Part shown: positions 53,215-61,578 of the stretch, piece by piece | How the letters are laid out: every line of letters starts with the position of its first letter | Numbering within the stretch: the first letter of the stretch is position 1 | NCBI GenBank assembly: GCA_024233835.1 | Contig: JACKPC010000001.1 | Location: 372,001 to 436,000 of the forward strand | Direction of reading: 5' to 3' | DNA: 64,000 nt | Origin: Leptospiraceae bacterium | GTDB lineage: Bacteria; Spirochaetota; Leptospiria; Leptospirales; Leptospiraceae | The notes under the pieces: generated by a model | The model's database searches: none | Seen by the model: the letters and a program-made list of their open reading frames with translations, nothing else | What the model was told of the DNA's origin: nothing | Program-made: the position numbers and the translations under genes

Positions 53215-54594
53215 TCACAGGCTCCCTATAGCTCTTTTCGAACTAAGTAGCAGGTTTTTCAAATCCTTTTTTGTTCTGGCTTCTGCAATCAAACGAATAA
53301 TTGGTTCTGTATTAGAAGGTCGTATATGCACCCAGGAATCAGCCGATTCGAGATGAATTCCATCTCTTTCGTCAAGATGATAACCCGGAAAACTCTCCAG
53401 CAGGCGGCTTTTTCCATCGACCAGGTTGATATTACCGAGGGGAAAGGCTTCCTTGTGCATGTGAATTTCGGGAAGTTTGGAGAGAGCGGAATCAATAGTT
53501 AATTTTTCTCTGCTCAGATAATTTAAGATATGAGCAATACCGGAAAGAGAGTCTCTACCAAAAGAGTTTATCTCCGGGTCAATGACTCCGCCGTTCCCTT
53601 CTCCACCAAAAAACGCTTTGCTCTGAATCATTTCTTCTACTACATTCGCCTCTCCAACCTTTGAACGTATCAACTTTTTGTTGTATTTTTCCAAAACGGA
53701 AGCTGAAACAAAACTGGTAGATAGATTGACCACTACATTCTTCTGCTTAAAGTTATACGGACTCAGAGATTGAATCGCAAGAGGAAGGGTGTATTCTTCA
53801 AGAATCGCTCCTTTCTGCGGGCTCAAGATCACAAGCCTATCCGCATCCGGATCAAGAGCAAAGCCTATATCTGCACCACAGGATTTCATCAGTATAGCTG
53901 TTTTTTTAAGAGCGGAGGGAGTAGGTTCCGGTGGTCTCGGAAAGGAACCATCGGGCCGACAGTTTGTTTCAATAACGGTACAACCCAGTCTTCGGAGAAG
54001 TGCCGGTACGGCAAAACTTCCTCCTCCATTCACCGCATCTACTAAGACAGTAAATTTCCTTTTTCGAACCTGCTTCTCGTCTATACGTTTTAAGACAGAA
54101 TTCAGGTGAAGTTCGAAATAGATTTCAGAGGCTTCTTCTAATTGAGAACCGGGTTTAAATAAGGGTTCAGGAAGTTCATCTCTCTCGTAAAAAGACATAA
54201 GCAGATCGTTCTGCTCTTTATTAAAGAAGAAGCCGTTCTTTCCTATGAGTTTAAAAGCGTTCCACTCTATCGGGTTGTGAGAGGCAGAAATCATAATGCC
54301 TCCCCCGCTTTTGCTTGCATTCACCACAGCCTTGACTGTGGGAGTCGTTGTAATACCTAAAGAAATGACATCTTTTCCGGTTCCTAAAAGCACTCCTTTC
54401 ACCAGTGATTCAAAAAATTGTCCACTCGGTCTTGAGTCTCTACCTATAACTATCTTCTTAGAAGGAATACTGGCAGAAAAAGCCCTGGTGAATCGGATAA
54501 TATTCTCGAAATTTAAACCGGAAGGAATTTTGCCCCTGATACCGGAAACCGAAATCATTAAGTTTTTATCGGTTTGTTTTTGGGAGCTTTGCAT
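53215..54594 (-). CDS. glmM: Phosphoglucosamine mutase / phosphohexomutase
   Basis: This 459-residue alpha-D-phosphohexomutase has the phosphoserine loop GGIMISASHNPIEWNAFKLI (Ser about 102). The metal loop DPDADRLVIL is near 246, sugar loop GEGNGGVIDPEI near 325, and phosphate loop RPSNTEPIIRLIAEA near the end. The neighbouring GlmU-like gene favours glucosamine-phosphate over mannose or glucose. Phosphomannomutase cannot be fully excluded. The N-terminal ISVSGIRGKIPSG is also typical. Confidence 0.9.
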   Translation of the reverse strand: MQSSQKQTDKNLMISVSGIRGKIPSGLNFENIIRFTRAFSASIPSKKIVIGRDSRPSGQFFESLVKGVLLGTGKDVISLGITTTPTVKAVVNASKSGGGIMISASHNPIEWNAFKLIGKNGFFFNKEQNDLLMSFYERDELPEPLFKPGSQLEEASEIYFELHLNSVLKRIDEKQVRKRKFTVLVDAVNGGGSFAVPALLRRLGCTVIETNCRPDGSFPRPPEPTPSALKKTAILMKSCGADIGFALDPDADRLVILSPQKGAILEEYTLPLAIQSLSPYNFKQKNVVVNLSTSFVSASVLEKYNKKLIRSKVGEANVVEEMIQSKAFFGGEGNGGVIDPEINSFGRDSLSGIAHILNYLSREKLTIDSALSKLPEIHMHKEAFPLGNINLVDGKSRLLESFPGYHLDERDGIHLESADSWVHIRPSNTEPIIRLIAEARTKKDLKNLLLSSKRAIGSL

Positions 54595-54618
54595 GAATTT
54601 TCCTGAGGGAAAAAAGGA

Positions 54619-54694
54619 TGGTGGGCGATGACAGGATCGAACTGCCGACCCTCTGCTTGTAAGGCAGATGCTCTCCCAGCTGAGCTAATCGCCC
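54619..54694 (-). tRNA. tRNA-Val (anticodon TAC)
   Basis: This 76-base cloverleaf on the minus strand has acceptor GGGCGAT paired with ATCGCCC, A73 and an encoded CCA. The anticodon stem TCTGC/GCAGA holds loop CTTACAA, giving TAC for GUA and other valine codons. D arm (GCTCAGCTGGGAGAGC) and T arm (GTTCGATCC loop) are regular. A TATAAT on the minus strand (54714-54719) lies about 20 bases before its 5' end. Unlike tRNA-Leu above, CCA is encoded. Confidence 0.96.
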
Positions 54695-54773
54695 ATCCTG
54701 CTTACCAATTATTATTATAGAGAATAATTGTCCAGTAATATTTACAAAAAAACTTCTTCTATTTTCTTAAAAA

Positions 54774-55673
54774 TTATTTTCGGATACTTTCTTTTTTTGC
54801 CGGAATTTCTTTCACGAAGAGCCAGAGGGCTTTTAGTTCGGTTTCTGTCATCTGGGAAAAATTATTATAGGGCATGAAAGGATTCAGCTCATTCCCATCC
54901 GGTCGCTTGCCTTTTGTCATAGCTGTAATAAAATCGGCTTCTGTATATTTACCGATTCCTTTTTCTTTATCACTCGTGATATTGGAAGCAGCCGGAAAAC
55001 TGGGAGGAACGCCCGGAATTGGTCCTCCGGAAAAATCCGAACCATGACAACCCTTGCAGGTGTTAGCGATGTATTCCCCGTAATTTTTGCTTACTTCCGG
55101 AACAATTCCTTTTACCGGTTTTTTGTTGTGATCGATTAGCTCAGCAGCGAGTTTTAGCTCCCCATTGAATAGAAGAAGACTTGTGATCGGGCCATAGCTA
55201 CTGGGCAGGGTTTCTCTATCTACAGAAGCTGCGGAAGTGATGTAGGCTGTGAGATCGGAAAGTTCTTCGGCACTTAAGCCCGTATACTCTTCGGAAGGCA
55301 TCCATTTCAGGGGAAATCCATCTCGACTTACTCCGTTATGAATGGCGCGAATAATGTCTTCATCCTTTAATTGTCCGCCGGTGCCACCTTTTCCTTTGGT
55401 AAGGTTGGTTCCAAAAAGTACTCCTGCCGGAAGAGCATCAATTACCTTTTTTCCACCGAGATCTGTTCCATGACAGTCCGCACAGCCTCTGGCGCGAAAG
55501 AGTCGCTTCCCATTTTGAAGGGCTTCTTCTGTCCTGTTTATGGCTACCTCTGAATTAGATACTGTGTACTTTTTTGCAAACCGTTGATTCAGCGAATGAT
55601 TGACAAAGAAGACAAAAACAGCGAGTCCCACTATCAGCAAACCAAGGAAACCTAATATTCTTTTTTTTATCAT
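54774..55673 (-). CDS. Dihaem c-type cytochrome, membrane-anchored
   Basis: This 299-residue protein has an N-terminal anchor (LGFLGLLIVGLAVFVFFV) and two cytochrome c domains. The CADCHG haem site is near residue 62 and CKGCHG near 207. Likely axial Met residues lie in FPLKWMPSEEYTGLS and NPFMPYNNFSQM. It should carry electrons on the periplasmic side, and its partner is unknown. A hairpin (54706-54730) precedes tRNA-Val, and no oxidase gene is adjacent. Confidence 0.92.
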   Translation of the reverse strand: MIKKRILGFLGLLIVGLAVFVFFVNHSLNQRFAKKYTVSNSEVAINRTEEALQNGKRLFRARGCADCHGTDLGGKKVIDALPAGVLFGTNLTKGKGGTGGQLKDEDIIRAIHNGVSRDGFPLKWMPSEEYTGLSAEELSDLTAYITSAASVDRETLPSSYGPITSLLLFNGELKLAAELIDHNKKPVKGIVPEVSKNYGEYIANTCKGCHGSDFSGGPIPGVPPSFPAASNITSDKEKGIGKYTEADFITAMTKGKRPDGNELNPFMPYNNFSQMTETELKALWLFVKEIPAKKESIRK

Positions 55674-56356
55674 ATATAACCTTTTTATTTATTCTGATTC
55701 TAAGAAATAAATTAAAGATATTCGGTCAACCCAAATTTATTTCCAATAAGCTATTACTCTAATCAAGGAGAAGAGATTAAATCAGGCATATATTGTCATT
55801 CATGAGTCCTGTAATACATACTATTTGTATTTATAAAGTTTTCATATATTATTCTTTGATAATGTATTGCACAGGTTATTTCCACCGTGCCTTATTCTTT
55901 TCTGTATTTACTTCCCCTAAATCAAGCAAAAAAAGAAGATAAAGAATTTAGAATATTCGTTTTTTTGAAGTTTCTTTTTAAAATATCCATTACTTCCTGT
56001 ATGATTAAATTACCGGAAGTATACAGCTTTTATGCAGAGCTAATATTACCAGGTAGTATAGTATACCTTCATCGATGCCTGCTGGAAGGCCTGCTCGTTC
56101 GGGAGCAAGCAAACATGGGGGCGACGCAAGTAATTACATACTCCTGCATCTTTCAGCCGGACGCTGAACCATCCGGCCGGGAAAACGCTTTATATCTCAT
56201 TGCAAGCTTTTTACCTATCACCCGGCCTCTTTCCTAATTCGCTTGCGCAGGAAAGGAGATGAGAGTTAGGAGGACTTTAGTCAAAAAAGTAGAACTTTCT
56301 AATATGCTAAATTCTACCAACAACAACTTGTTTAAAGAATATATGGTTAAGGTCAA
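55674..56356. other. 683-bp gene-poor region upstream of the IS element
   Basis: AT-rich sequence without a convincing gene. A 116-codon reading frame (55887-56237) is open but has no family likeness and runs through the GC-rich repeat. A palindromic stretch TGCTC-GTTCGG-GAGCA (about 56090-56105) and the REP-like element at 56152-56181 lie in its right half. The region looks like decayed or spacer DNA beside the IS element. Confidence 0.5.
56152..56181. repeat. REP-like GC-rich hairpin element, copy 2 (inverted)
   Basis: These 30 bases begin TTCAGCCGGAC and end CATCCGGCCGGG. Reverse-complemented, they share both ends with 16501-16559 but have a shorter, different centre (GTTCAGC). The arms pair as in copy 1. 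It lies in the gene-poor stretch left of the IS element. Confidence 0.6.
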
Positions 56357-56536
56357 ATGTTCGATCTTGGAAGTAAAGAAGCTCTGACAAAAGAAGAAGA
56401 GGAGGAGGAGGAGGAGGAGGAGGAGGAGCTTTTTCAGGAAGCCCGAAAAGAGAGCTTGTCCCACATACCGTTAGAGTTCAAACGGAACATATATAAGATA
56501 TTATGCAGCTACTTTTTTGTCAAGCTGTTGTTCTAA
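56357..56536 (+). pseudogene. Short ORF with a poly-Glu run, cut by the IS element
   Basis: The frame starts MFDLGSKEALTK, then has 12 Glu codons (two GAA, ten GAG at 56399-56428) and LFQEARKESLSHIP before entering the IS inverted repeat at 56469. It ends at TAA 56534-56536 inside the element. An AAGG lies 4 bases before the ATG. It is probably the 5' end of a gene interrupted by the insertion. The family is not recognised. Confidence 0.45.
56399..56428 (+). repeat. GAG trinucleotide microsatellite (10 units)
   Basis: Ten uninterrupted GAG triplets follow two GAA triplets and encode Glu on the plus strand. Such tracts change length by polymerase slippage, here without shifting the frame. It lies 40 bases from the IS left end. 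Confidence 0.95.
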
Positions 56537-58065
56537 AAAGTCAGCTAAAAATATATTAATTTTATTAACTCCATTTATCTTGCGAAACCTTTTCTCTTGA
56601 TAAAGCAAATTAACAGATACCCATCTTGAAATCATATCTGTTCCCAGATTCCATTTCTTGACTCTTTTCATTAACGATTTGGGGCCACTGAAACCAGATT
56701 CAATTGTATTCGTTGTTAAAAATGTTTTACGCATTTCCACAGGCATTCGTATTTTATGAATAGTTAATAGATCATATTCTGCTTCTTTTAAACTGTTTGA
56801 AGCAGAATAACTTATTCGACTTAGCCAGGTTTCAAAACCCAGGTATTCTTCTTTAGCATCACTATATTCATTGCAAGAAAAGATTCTTCGATAACGAAGC
56901 TTACATTCCTCATGGTGTTTCTCTGGAAGCTTTGCGAGTAAGTTCCAGAGCTTGTGATTGGTACATCTCTGGATAACTGCACTATCTCCAAATTGTTCTT
57001 TTATGGCTTTCTTTAAAGAGCCTGAACCATCCAAAATAAAAATCACTTTATCTGTAAATTTCAGACCCCTCTCCCGGAAAGACACTAAAAGTTCTTTTGT
57101 AATTTCATAGTTCTCCGTAGAACCCTCTGAAAATCCAAGGAAATGCTTGTTTCCTTCAATATCAACTCCAAGAGCTGTTACTATAGATTGACCTCCCACA
57201 TTAGTTCCGTCTATGAATACTGCAAAGAATTTATGATTTTCAAATTTTCTGTTCTTAAACTCATCAAGCTTTTTTCTCGATTCTAATTGGTACATCTCTG
57301 GATAACTGCACTATCTCCAAATTGTTCTTTTATGGCTTTCTTTAAAGAGCCTGAACCATCCAAAATAAAAATCACTTTATCTGTAAATTTCAGACCCCTC
57401 TCCCGGAAAGACACTAAAAGTTCTTTTGTAATTTCATAGTTCTCCGTAGAACCCTCTGAAAATCCAAGGAAATGCTTGTTTCCTTCAATATCAACTCCAA
57501 GAGCTGTTACTATAGATTGACCTCCCACATTAGTTCCGTCTATGAATACTGCAAAGAATTTATGATTTTCAAATTTTCTGTTCTTAAACTCATCAAGCTT
57601 TTTTCTCGATTCTAAAATGAATTGTCTCGAAACAGAGCTTTTGGATAAACCAGCATCTTCTGATAACTTCTCAATTACCTCTTCATACTTCCGAGAACTA
57701 ACACCTGCTGATAAGACATTTAATATTCTATCTGAAATATTATCCATCTTTCTGAGATTTTTATAACTCTTTAATGGAAGCTCTTCATTTCCTTTGCGAA
57801 CTCGTGGTTTTCGTAAAGGAACTTTCTGTCCCTGGATATAGATACTACCATTTTCGCTTCCGCCTCTGTGGCATAAATCATTCTTCTTATGAGAAAAAAC
57901 TTTCCCACATAACTCTTCCACTTCCAATTGAATAAACTGTTGAATGATTTCTATACTGGCTTTCTGAAGCAGGCTTAAAAGCTCATTATGGGCTATTTTA
58001 CGAAAGGCTTCCAGAGGTAAAATTTCCTCTTGACTGGAATGATGGCTGGTTTTATTCTTCTTCAT
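56501..58065 (-). pseudogene. IS256-family transposase, frameshifted by internal duplication
   Basis: The N-terminal part is read from 58065 and the C-terminal part to 56501, with a 329-bp segment present twice between them. Removing one copy leaves 1236 bases, exactly 412 codons including the stop, a normal transposase length. The DDE residues lie in FAVFIDGTNVGG, VIFILDGSGSLKKA and TTNTIESGFSGPKS. As it stands, the reading frame breaks at the duplication junction near 57287, so a full enzyme cannot be made. Confidence 0.9.
56958..57615. repeat. 329-bp perfect tandem duplication inside the transposase gene
   Basis: Bases 56958-57286 recur at 57287-57615. Both copies begin TTGGTACATCTC and end CTCGATTCTAA. 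Every stretch I compared was identical. The unit is not a multiple of three. Only one base of homology flanks the junction, suggesting slippage or end-joining rather than homologous recombination. Confidence 0.93.
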
Positions 58066-58273
58066 GCGGAACTCTCCTGTTGATTTTTTTTGCCAAAACT
58101 ATTTTCTGGCGAGTTCCGTTTTTGTAAACCCTAACGATTCAGGGGACTAACTCCGAAAAGATCCTAAATTGCTGGACAATTTGAAAGGTTTTATTAAAAC
58201 ATTAAAAGAGAAGTATCAATAATCACCTTCAGCTTATTGGCTAAAAATATTATATTAAAGGAAGAGAGTCAGG

Positions 58274-58410
58274 ATGGCAATCCCTGATTATCAAGCCCTA
58301 ATGTTACCTTTGCTAAAGGCTATTTCCGATAAGAAAGTCTATATAGGTTTAGAGAGTTGATTGATATTCTTGCAAATAAATTCTCCATAAGAAAAGGATT
58401 GTATTCATGA
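58274..58410 (+). pseudogene. Mrr restriction-endonuclease N-terminal fragment (frameshifted)
   Basis: The frame MAIPDYQALMLPLLKAISDK is the typical start of Mrr-family restriction proteins. It stops at TGA 58358-58360. Another frame continues the domain as FRELIDILANKFSIRKGLYS up to 58407, where the lipoprotein gene begins. The Mrr_cat nuclease domain is absent. It is a decayed remnant, with an AGG ribosome-like site just before the ATG. Confidence 0.7.
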
Positions 58411-59783
58411 AAATTATATTTCTAATATTTACTCTTACACTGACTACATGCCAGACTGTGGTGGGTGTGGGAAAGGTAAAGGCCTACTCCGAGTTAGCCA
58501 AGAAGCTCGGCAGGGTAACAAAGCTGGAACGGGTGATTGTTACGGGAAAGGTGACCGAAAAGCAGGGTTTACGCATTCGGGAGAAACCCACAACCTCTTC
58601 AAAGCAACTGGGCATCATTCCTGTAGATGGGGCAGTAAGAATCACAAGCCTCGAAGGTCCGGAAGAGACGATATACGGTATCACTTCCCGCTGGTATGAG
58701 CTGGTCTATGAAGGTCAGGCTGGCTGGGCCTTCGGGGGTTTTATCAGCTACGAGAAGACAAAGGTGACGAAGTATGTTGAGAAGAAAACTGATGGAGAAG
58801 AAATCGACAAGAACTTCGGACTGAAGCTCAGAAAGAAAGCAGGACGTTCAAGTGAAACATTAGGCCATATTGCCTTTGGAGAGAAGCTGGAAGTATTGGA
58901 TGATACAACAGGTCTTCAGGAAACTATCTACGACATTCCGGGTAGGTGGTTGAAAGTTCGTTACGGAGAGAAAGTTGGCTGGGTCTTCGGTGGACTGGTG
59001 GAGTATGAGAAAGAAAAGAAAGAAGAAAAGGCTGAGTCCCGAAAAACATTCACCAACTCTTCGGGCATAGAATTTGTCCTGATCCCTGCCGGAGAATTCA
59101 GTATGGGTTGCAGTCCTGGAGATGAAAAGTGTCACGAAAATGAGAAGCCTTTGCATAAGGTAAAAATTACAAAGCCCTTCTATATGGGGAAATTTGAAGT
59201 GACCCAGAAACAATGGAGAGATATCATGGGTAAAAATAAATTAAATACCTGTGGAGATAACTGTCCAGTACAAACAGTGAGTTGGCCTGAGGTTCAGGAG
59301 TTTATTAAAAAGCTAAATGAGCAAGTAATGAATGGTCACGACCATTCATTACAGGGATACAGGTATCGACTGCCCACTGAAGCAGAGTGGGAATATGCTG
59401 CGAGAGCAGGAACTACCACACGGTATTATTTTGGAAAGGATGCTTCCACATTAGGGGATTATGCCTGGTATCGAAATAATTCAGGAAGAAAAATTCATCC
59501 GGTAGGAATGAAAAAGCCCAATGCTTTCGAACTGTATGATATGATTGGGAATGTCTGGGAGTGGGTGGAGGATACGTATGATAAGGATTACTACTCTAAA
59601 TCCCCTGAAAAAGATCCGAAAAACGAAAAGAAGGCTCCTTATCGCGTATTTCGGGGTGGTGGCTCGAACTATGGTCTGGAGCGTTGCCGCGTTTCAGATC
59701 GTTACTACTGGATACCTGATTATTATAGTATCGATGTTGGCTTTCGCTTAGTTCTTTCCTTAAGAGAGAGGATAGCTCAGTAG
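58407..59783 (+). CDS. Lipoprotein with two SH3b domains and an FGE-sulfatase domain
   Basis: This 458-residue protein begins MKIIFLIFTLTLTTC (lipid Cys at 15). Two SH3b-like domains follow, about 45-115 (TEKQGLRIREKPTTSSKQLG) and 125-200 (NFGLKLRKKAGRSSETLGHI). The formylglycine-generating-enzyme-like domain covers 215-455: FVLIPAGEFSMGCSPG, KFEVTQKQWRDIMG, YRLPTEAEWEYAARAG, NVWEWVEDTYD and FRGGGSNYG. Most such bacterial proteins are not true FGEs, and the catalytic Cys pair is not evident. It probably binds the cell wall or a surface glycan. A 28-base inverted repeat lies at 59325-59352 inside the gene. Confidence 0.88.
   Translation: MKIIFLIFTLTLTTCQTVVGVGKVKAYSELAKKLGRVTKLERVIVTGKVTEKQGLRIREKPTTSSKQLGIIPVDGAVRITSLEGPEETIYGITSRWYELVYEGQAGWAFGGFISYEKTKVTKYVEKKTDGEEIDKNFGLKLRKKAGRSSETLGHIAFGEKLEVLDDTTGLQETIYDIPGRWLKVRYGEKVGWVFGGLVEYEKEKKEEKAESRKTFTNSSGIEFVLIPAGEFSMGCSPGDEKCHENEKPLHKVKITKPFYMGKFEVTQKQWRDIMGKNKLNTCGDNCPVQTVSWPEVQEFIKKLNEQVMNGHDHSLQGYRYRLPTEAEWEYAARAGTTTRYYFGKDASTLGDYAWYRNNSGRKIHPVGMKKPNAFELYDMIGNVWEWVEDTYDKDYYSKSPEKDPKNEKKAPYRVFRGGGSNYGLERCRVSDRYYWIPDYYSIDVGFRLVLSLRERIAQ
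59325..59352. repeat. 28-base inverted repeat inside the SH3b/FGE gene
   Basis: GTAATGAATGGTC (59325-59337) and GACCATTCATTAC (59340-59352) are perfect reverse complements with a 2-base centre. It encodes VMNGHDHSLQG, an insertion relative to the usual short loop before YRLPTEAEWE in FGE domains. Confidence 0.85.
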
Positions 59784-59883
59784 TGGTAGGATAGCAAGCA
59801 CAAGCCACAGGAAAGGGGGAATAGAGAAATGGGCAATGGATAAATCTATGAAGTTTTGCTGGCGAGGGATGCTAAAAAATATC

Positions 59884-60096
59884 TTAGGTTCTCTCAATAT
59901 TTGCCAGAACTTTTTCCCTTTCTTCTTCCGTTAAAGAACTCCGGAAAAACCAGAAAAAAAGCCCTTTTCGAATTTCATTTCGACTTAAAGCCAGTTCCTC
60001 CGGAATATTGCCCGTTTTACCGACTTTGGTACCCAATAAAAATCGTTCTCCTCCATTGAGAGCTATAAATTCTTCTTTTAATGTTTTATTTTCCAT
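59884..60096 (-). CDS. Small hypothetical protein
   Basis: I use the ATG at 60096, giving 70 residues (MENKTLKEEFIALNGGERFL). AAGGGAAATACA lies just upstream, and TATAAT (minus strand, 60115-60120) is a plausible -10. The alternative start at 60189 would place this promoter-like sequence inside the gene. The product contains an ALSRNEIRKGLFFWFFRSSL patch that could associate with membrane. I do not recognise a family. Confidence 0.6.
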   Translation of the reverse strand: MENKTLKEEFIALNGGERFLLGTKVGKTGNIPEELALSRNEIRKGLFFWFFRSSLTEEEREKVLANIERT

Positions 60097-60242
60097 TGTA
60101 TTTCCCTTCGAATTTATTATAGTTCTAAAAAAGGAGACTCCTAAAATACGATATTTCTCAGCTTTATTTTCGAAAAAATCTCTTTTCAAATAGCACGAAT
60201 TTTATTTTTTGAGTAATAGAATTATAGAATGGAAAACAGGCT

Positions 60243-61553
60243 ATGAGAGAAATTAAAACAGTAACCATTATCGGTGCAAATGGTTCTATGGGTGCAGGTA
60301 GTGCCGGAGTTATTGCATCCTTCGGAGAAGCAAAAGTTTACATGCTTGCCCGCAGTGTAGAAAAAGCAAAAGAAGGGATTGCAAAAGCAATCAGTTCAGT
60401 AAGGACAGACACAATTGAAGCGAGGATGATTCCCGGAACAATTGAAGATGACCTAGAAAAAGCAGTGGCCGAGTCTGACTGGGTTTTTGAACTTGTGGCG
60501 GAAAGCTATGAAGCCAAAGAACCTCTAAATAAGAGGATTGCAAAAGTTAGAAAACCGGGAACCATAGTTTCAACTGTTTCTTCGGGACTCTCAATTGCTC
60601 GTCTATCAAAGAGCTTTGACGAAGATGGACAAAAGCACTATTATGGAACCCACTTCTTCAACCCACCTTATAAAATGATTCTTTGTGAATTAGTAACCCA
60701 CCCCGGTAATGACCCGGAAGTTACCAAACAATTAGGTGCTTACCTTGATGATACCCTGAAAAGGGCTGTTGTTTATACAAATGACACTCCTGCTTTTGCC
60801 GGAAACCGTATTGGTTTTCAGCTGATGAACGAGGTAGCCATTTTTGCAGAAAAACACCAGGATAAAGGTGGAATAGCCCTGATGGACGAAATTATGGGTG
60901 GCTTTACAGGTAGAGCTATGCCTCCTCTGGCAACTGTTAATTTCGTAGGTCTCGATATTCATAAAGCTATTGTAGATAATATCTATGCCAATACAAACGA
61001 TAGTGCTAAAGAAACCTTCAAACTTCCCGGATATATTCAAAAATTAATAGACGAAGGTAAATTAGGAAGTAAAACCGGGGGTGGTTTATATAAGTCCTTA
61101 AAAACTCCGGACGGAAAACGTTCTCTGATGGTTTACAACATAGCTACAGGGGAATACGAACCCAGACCAGCATTTAATATTCCTTTTGTAAAAGAAGCTC
61201 AGTCTAAAATCCAAAGTTCTGATTACAGCGGAGCTATGGAAACCATCAAAAAAGCCAGTGGCATAGAAGCTGAACTTTGCCGTTATTTTATTGCCCGTTA
61301 CATCAGCTATTCTCTCTCCATAGTAGGTGAAGTGGTAGAAAATAAAGAGAATGGAGATGCGGCTATGGGATTTGGTTTTAACTGGGTGCCGGCCTCGGCT
61401 TTTGTAGATTTCTTAGGTGGTGTAGAAGAAACAAAAACCTTCTTAACCAATGCCGGAATTGAAATTCCGCCGGTTCTGGCTGATGCCAAGAAGAAGAAAT
61501 CTTTTTACGAACTCCAGGATAAACTGGATGCAAGAAGCCTTTTCAGGGCGTAA
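60243..61553 (+). CDS. 3-hydroxyacyl-CoA dehydrogenase
   Basis: This 436-residue protein has the NAD domain at 1-185 and the 3HCDH C-terminal domains at 185-285 and 310-436. The dinucleotide loop reads IGANGSMGAGSAGVIASFG, with GxxGxxG spacing rather than the classical GxGxxG. HFFNPPYKMILCELVTHPG and AGNRIGFQLMNEVAIF are family signatures. It oxidises 3-hydroxyacyl-CoA to the keto form in beta-oxidation. The thiolase gene follows after 25 bases. Confidence 0.92.
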   Translation: MREIKTVTIIGANGSMGAGSAGVIASFGEAKVYMLARSVEKAKEGIAKAISSVRTDTIEARMIPGTIEDDLEKAVAESDWVFELVAESYEAKEPLNKRIAKVRKPGTIVSTVSSGLSIARLSKSFDEDGQKHYYGTHFFNPPYKMILCELVTHPGNDPEVTKQLGAYLDDTLKRAVVYTNDTPAFAGNRIGFQLMNEVAIFAEKHQDKGGIALMDEIMGGFTGRAMPPLATVNFVGLDIHKAIVDNIYANTNDSAKETFKLPGYIQKLIDEGKLGSKTGGGLYKSLKTPDGKRSLMVYNIATGEYEPRPAFNIPFVKEAQSKIQSSDYSGAMETIKKASGIEAELCRYFIARYISYSLSIVGEVVENKENGDAAMGFGFNWVPASAFVDFLGGVEETKTFLTNAGIEIPPVLADAKKKKSFYELQDKLDARSLFRA

Positions 61554-61578
61554 GTCTAAATGAGTGCAGGAGTAAATC

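Larger units (their letters stand above)
56469..58136 (-). mobile_element. IS256-family insertion sequence (inactivated)
   Basis: The ends carry imperfect inverted repeats: left CGTTAGAGTTCAAACGGAAC (56469-56488), right end the reverse complement of GTTCCG...CCCTAACG (58113-58136). The span is 1668 bp, or 1339 bp after removing the 329-bp internal duplication, which is normal for this family. The flanks (CCCACATAC left, ATTCAGGGG right) do not match, so no target duplication remains. A rearrangement or deletion probably followed insertion. Confidence 0.85.

Noticed and set aside
55887..56237. 116-codon plus-strand ORF between the cytochrome gene and the IS element.
   Set aside because: No family likeness, no good ribosome site, and it runs through the REP-like element. 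Treated as non-coding.
56234..56464. Minus-strand ORF with a poly-Leu stretch.
   Set aside because: The Leu run is the complement of the GAG microsatellite, not a true membrane segment.
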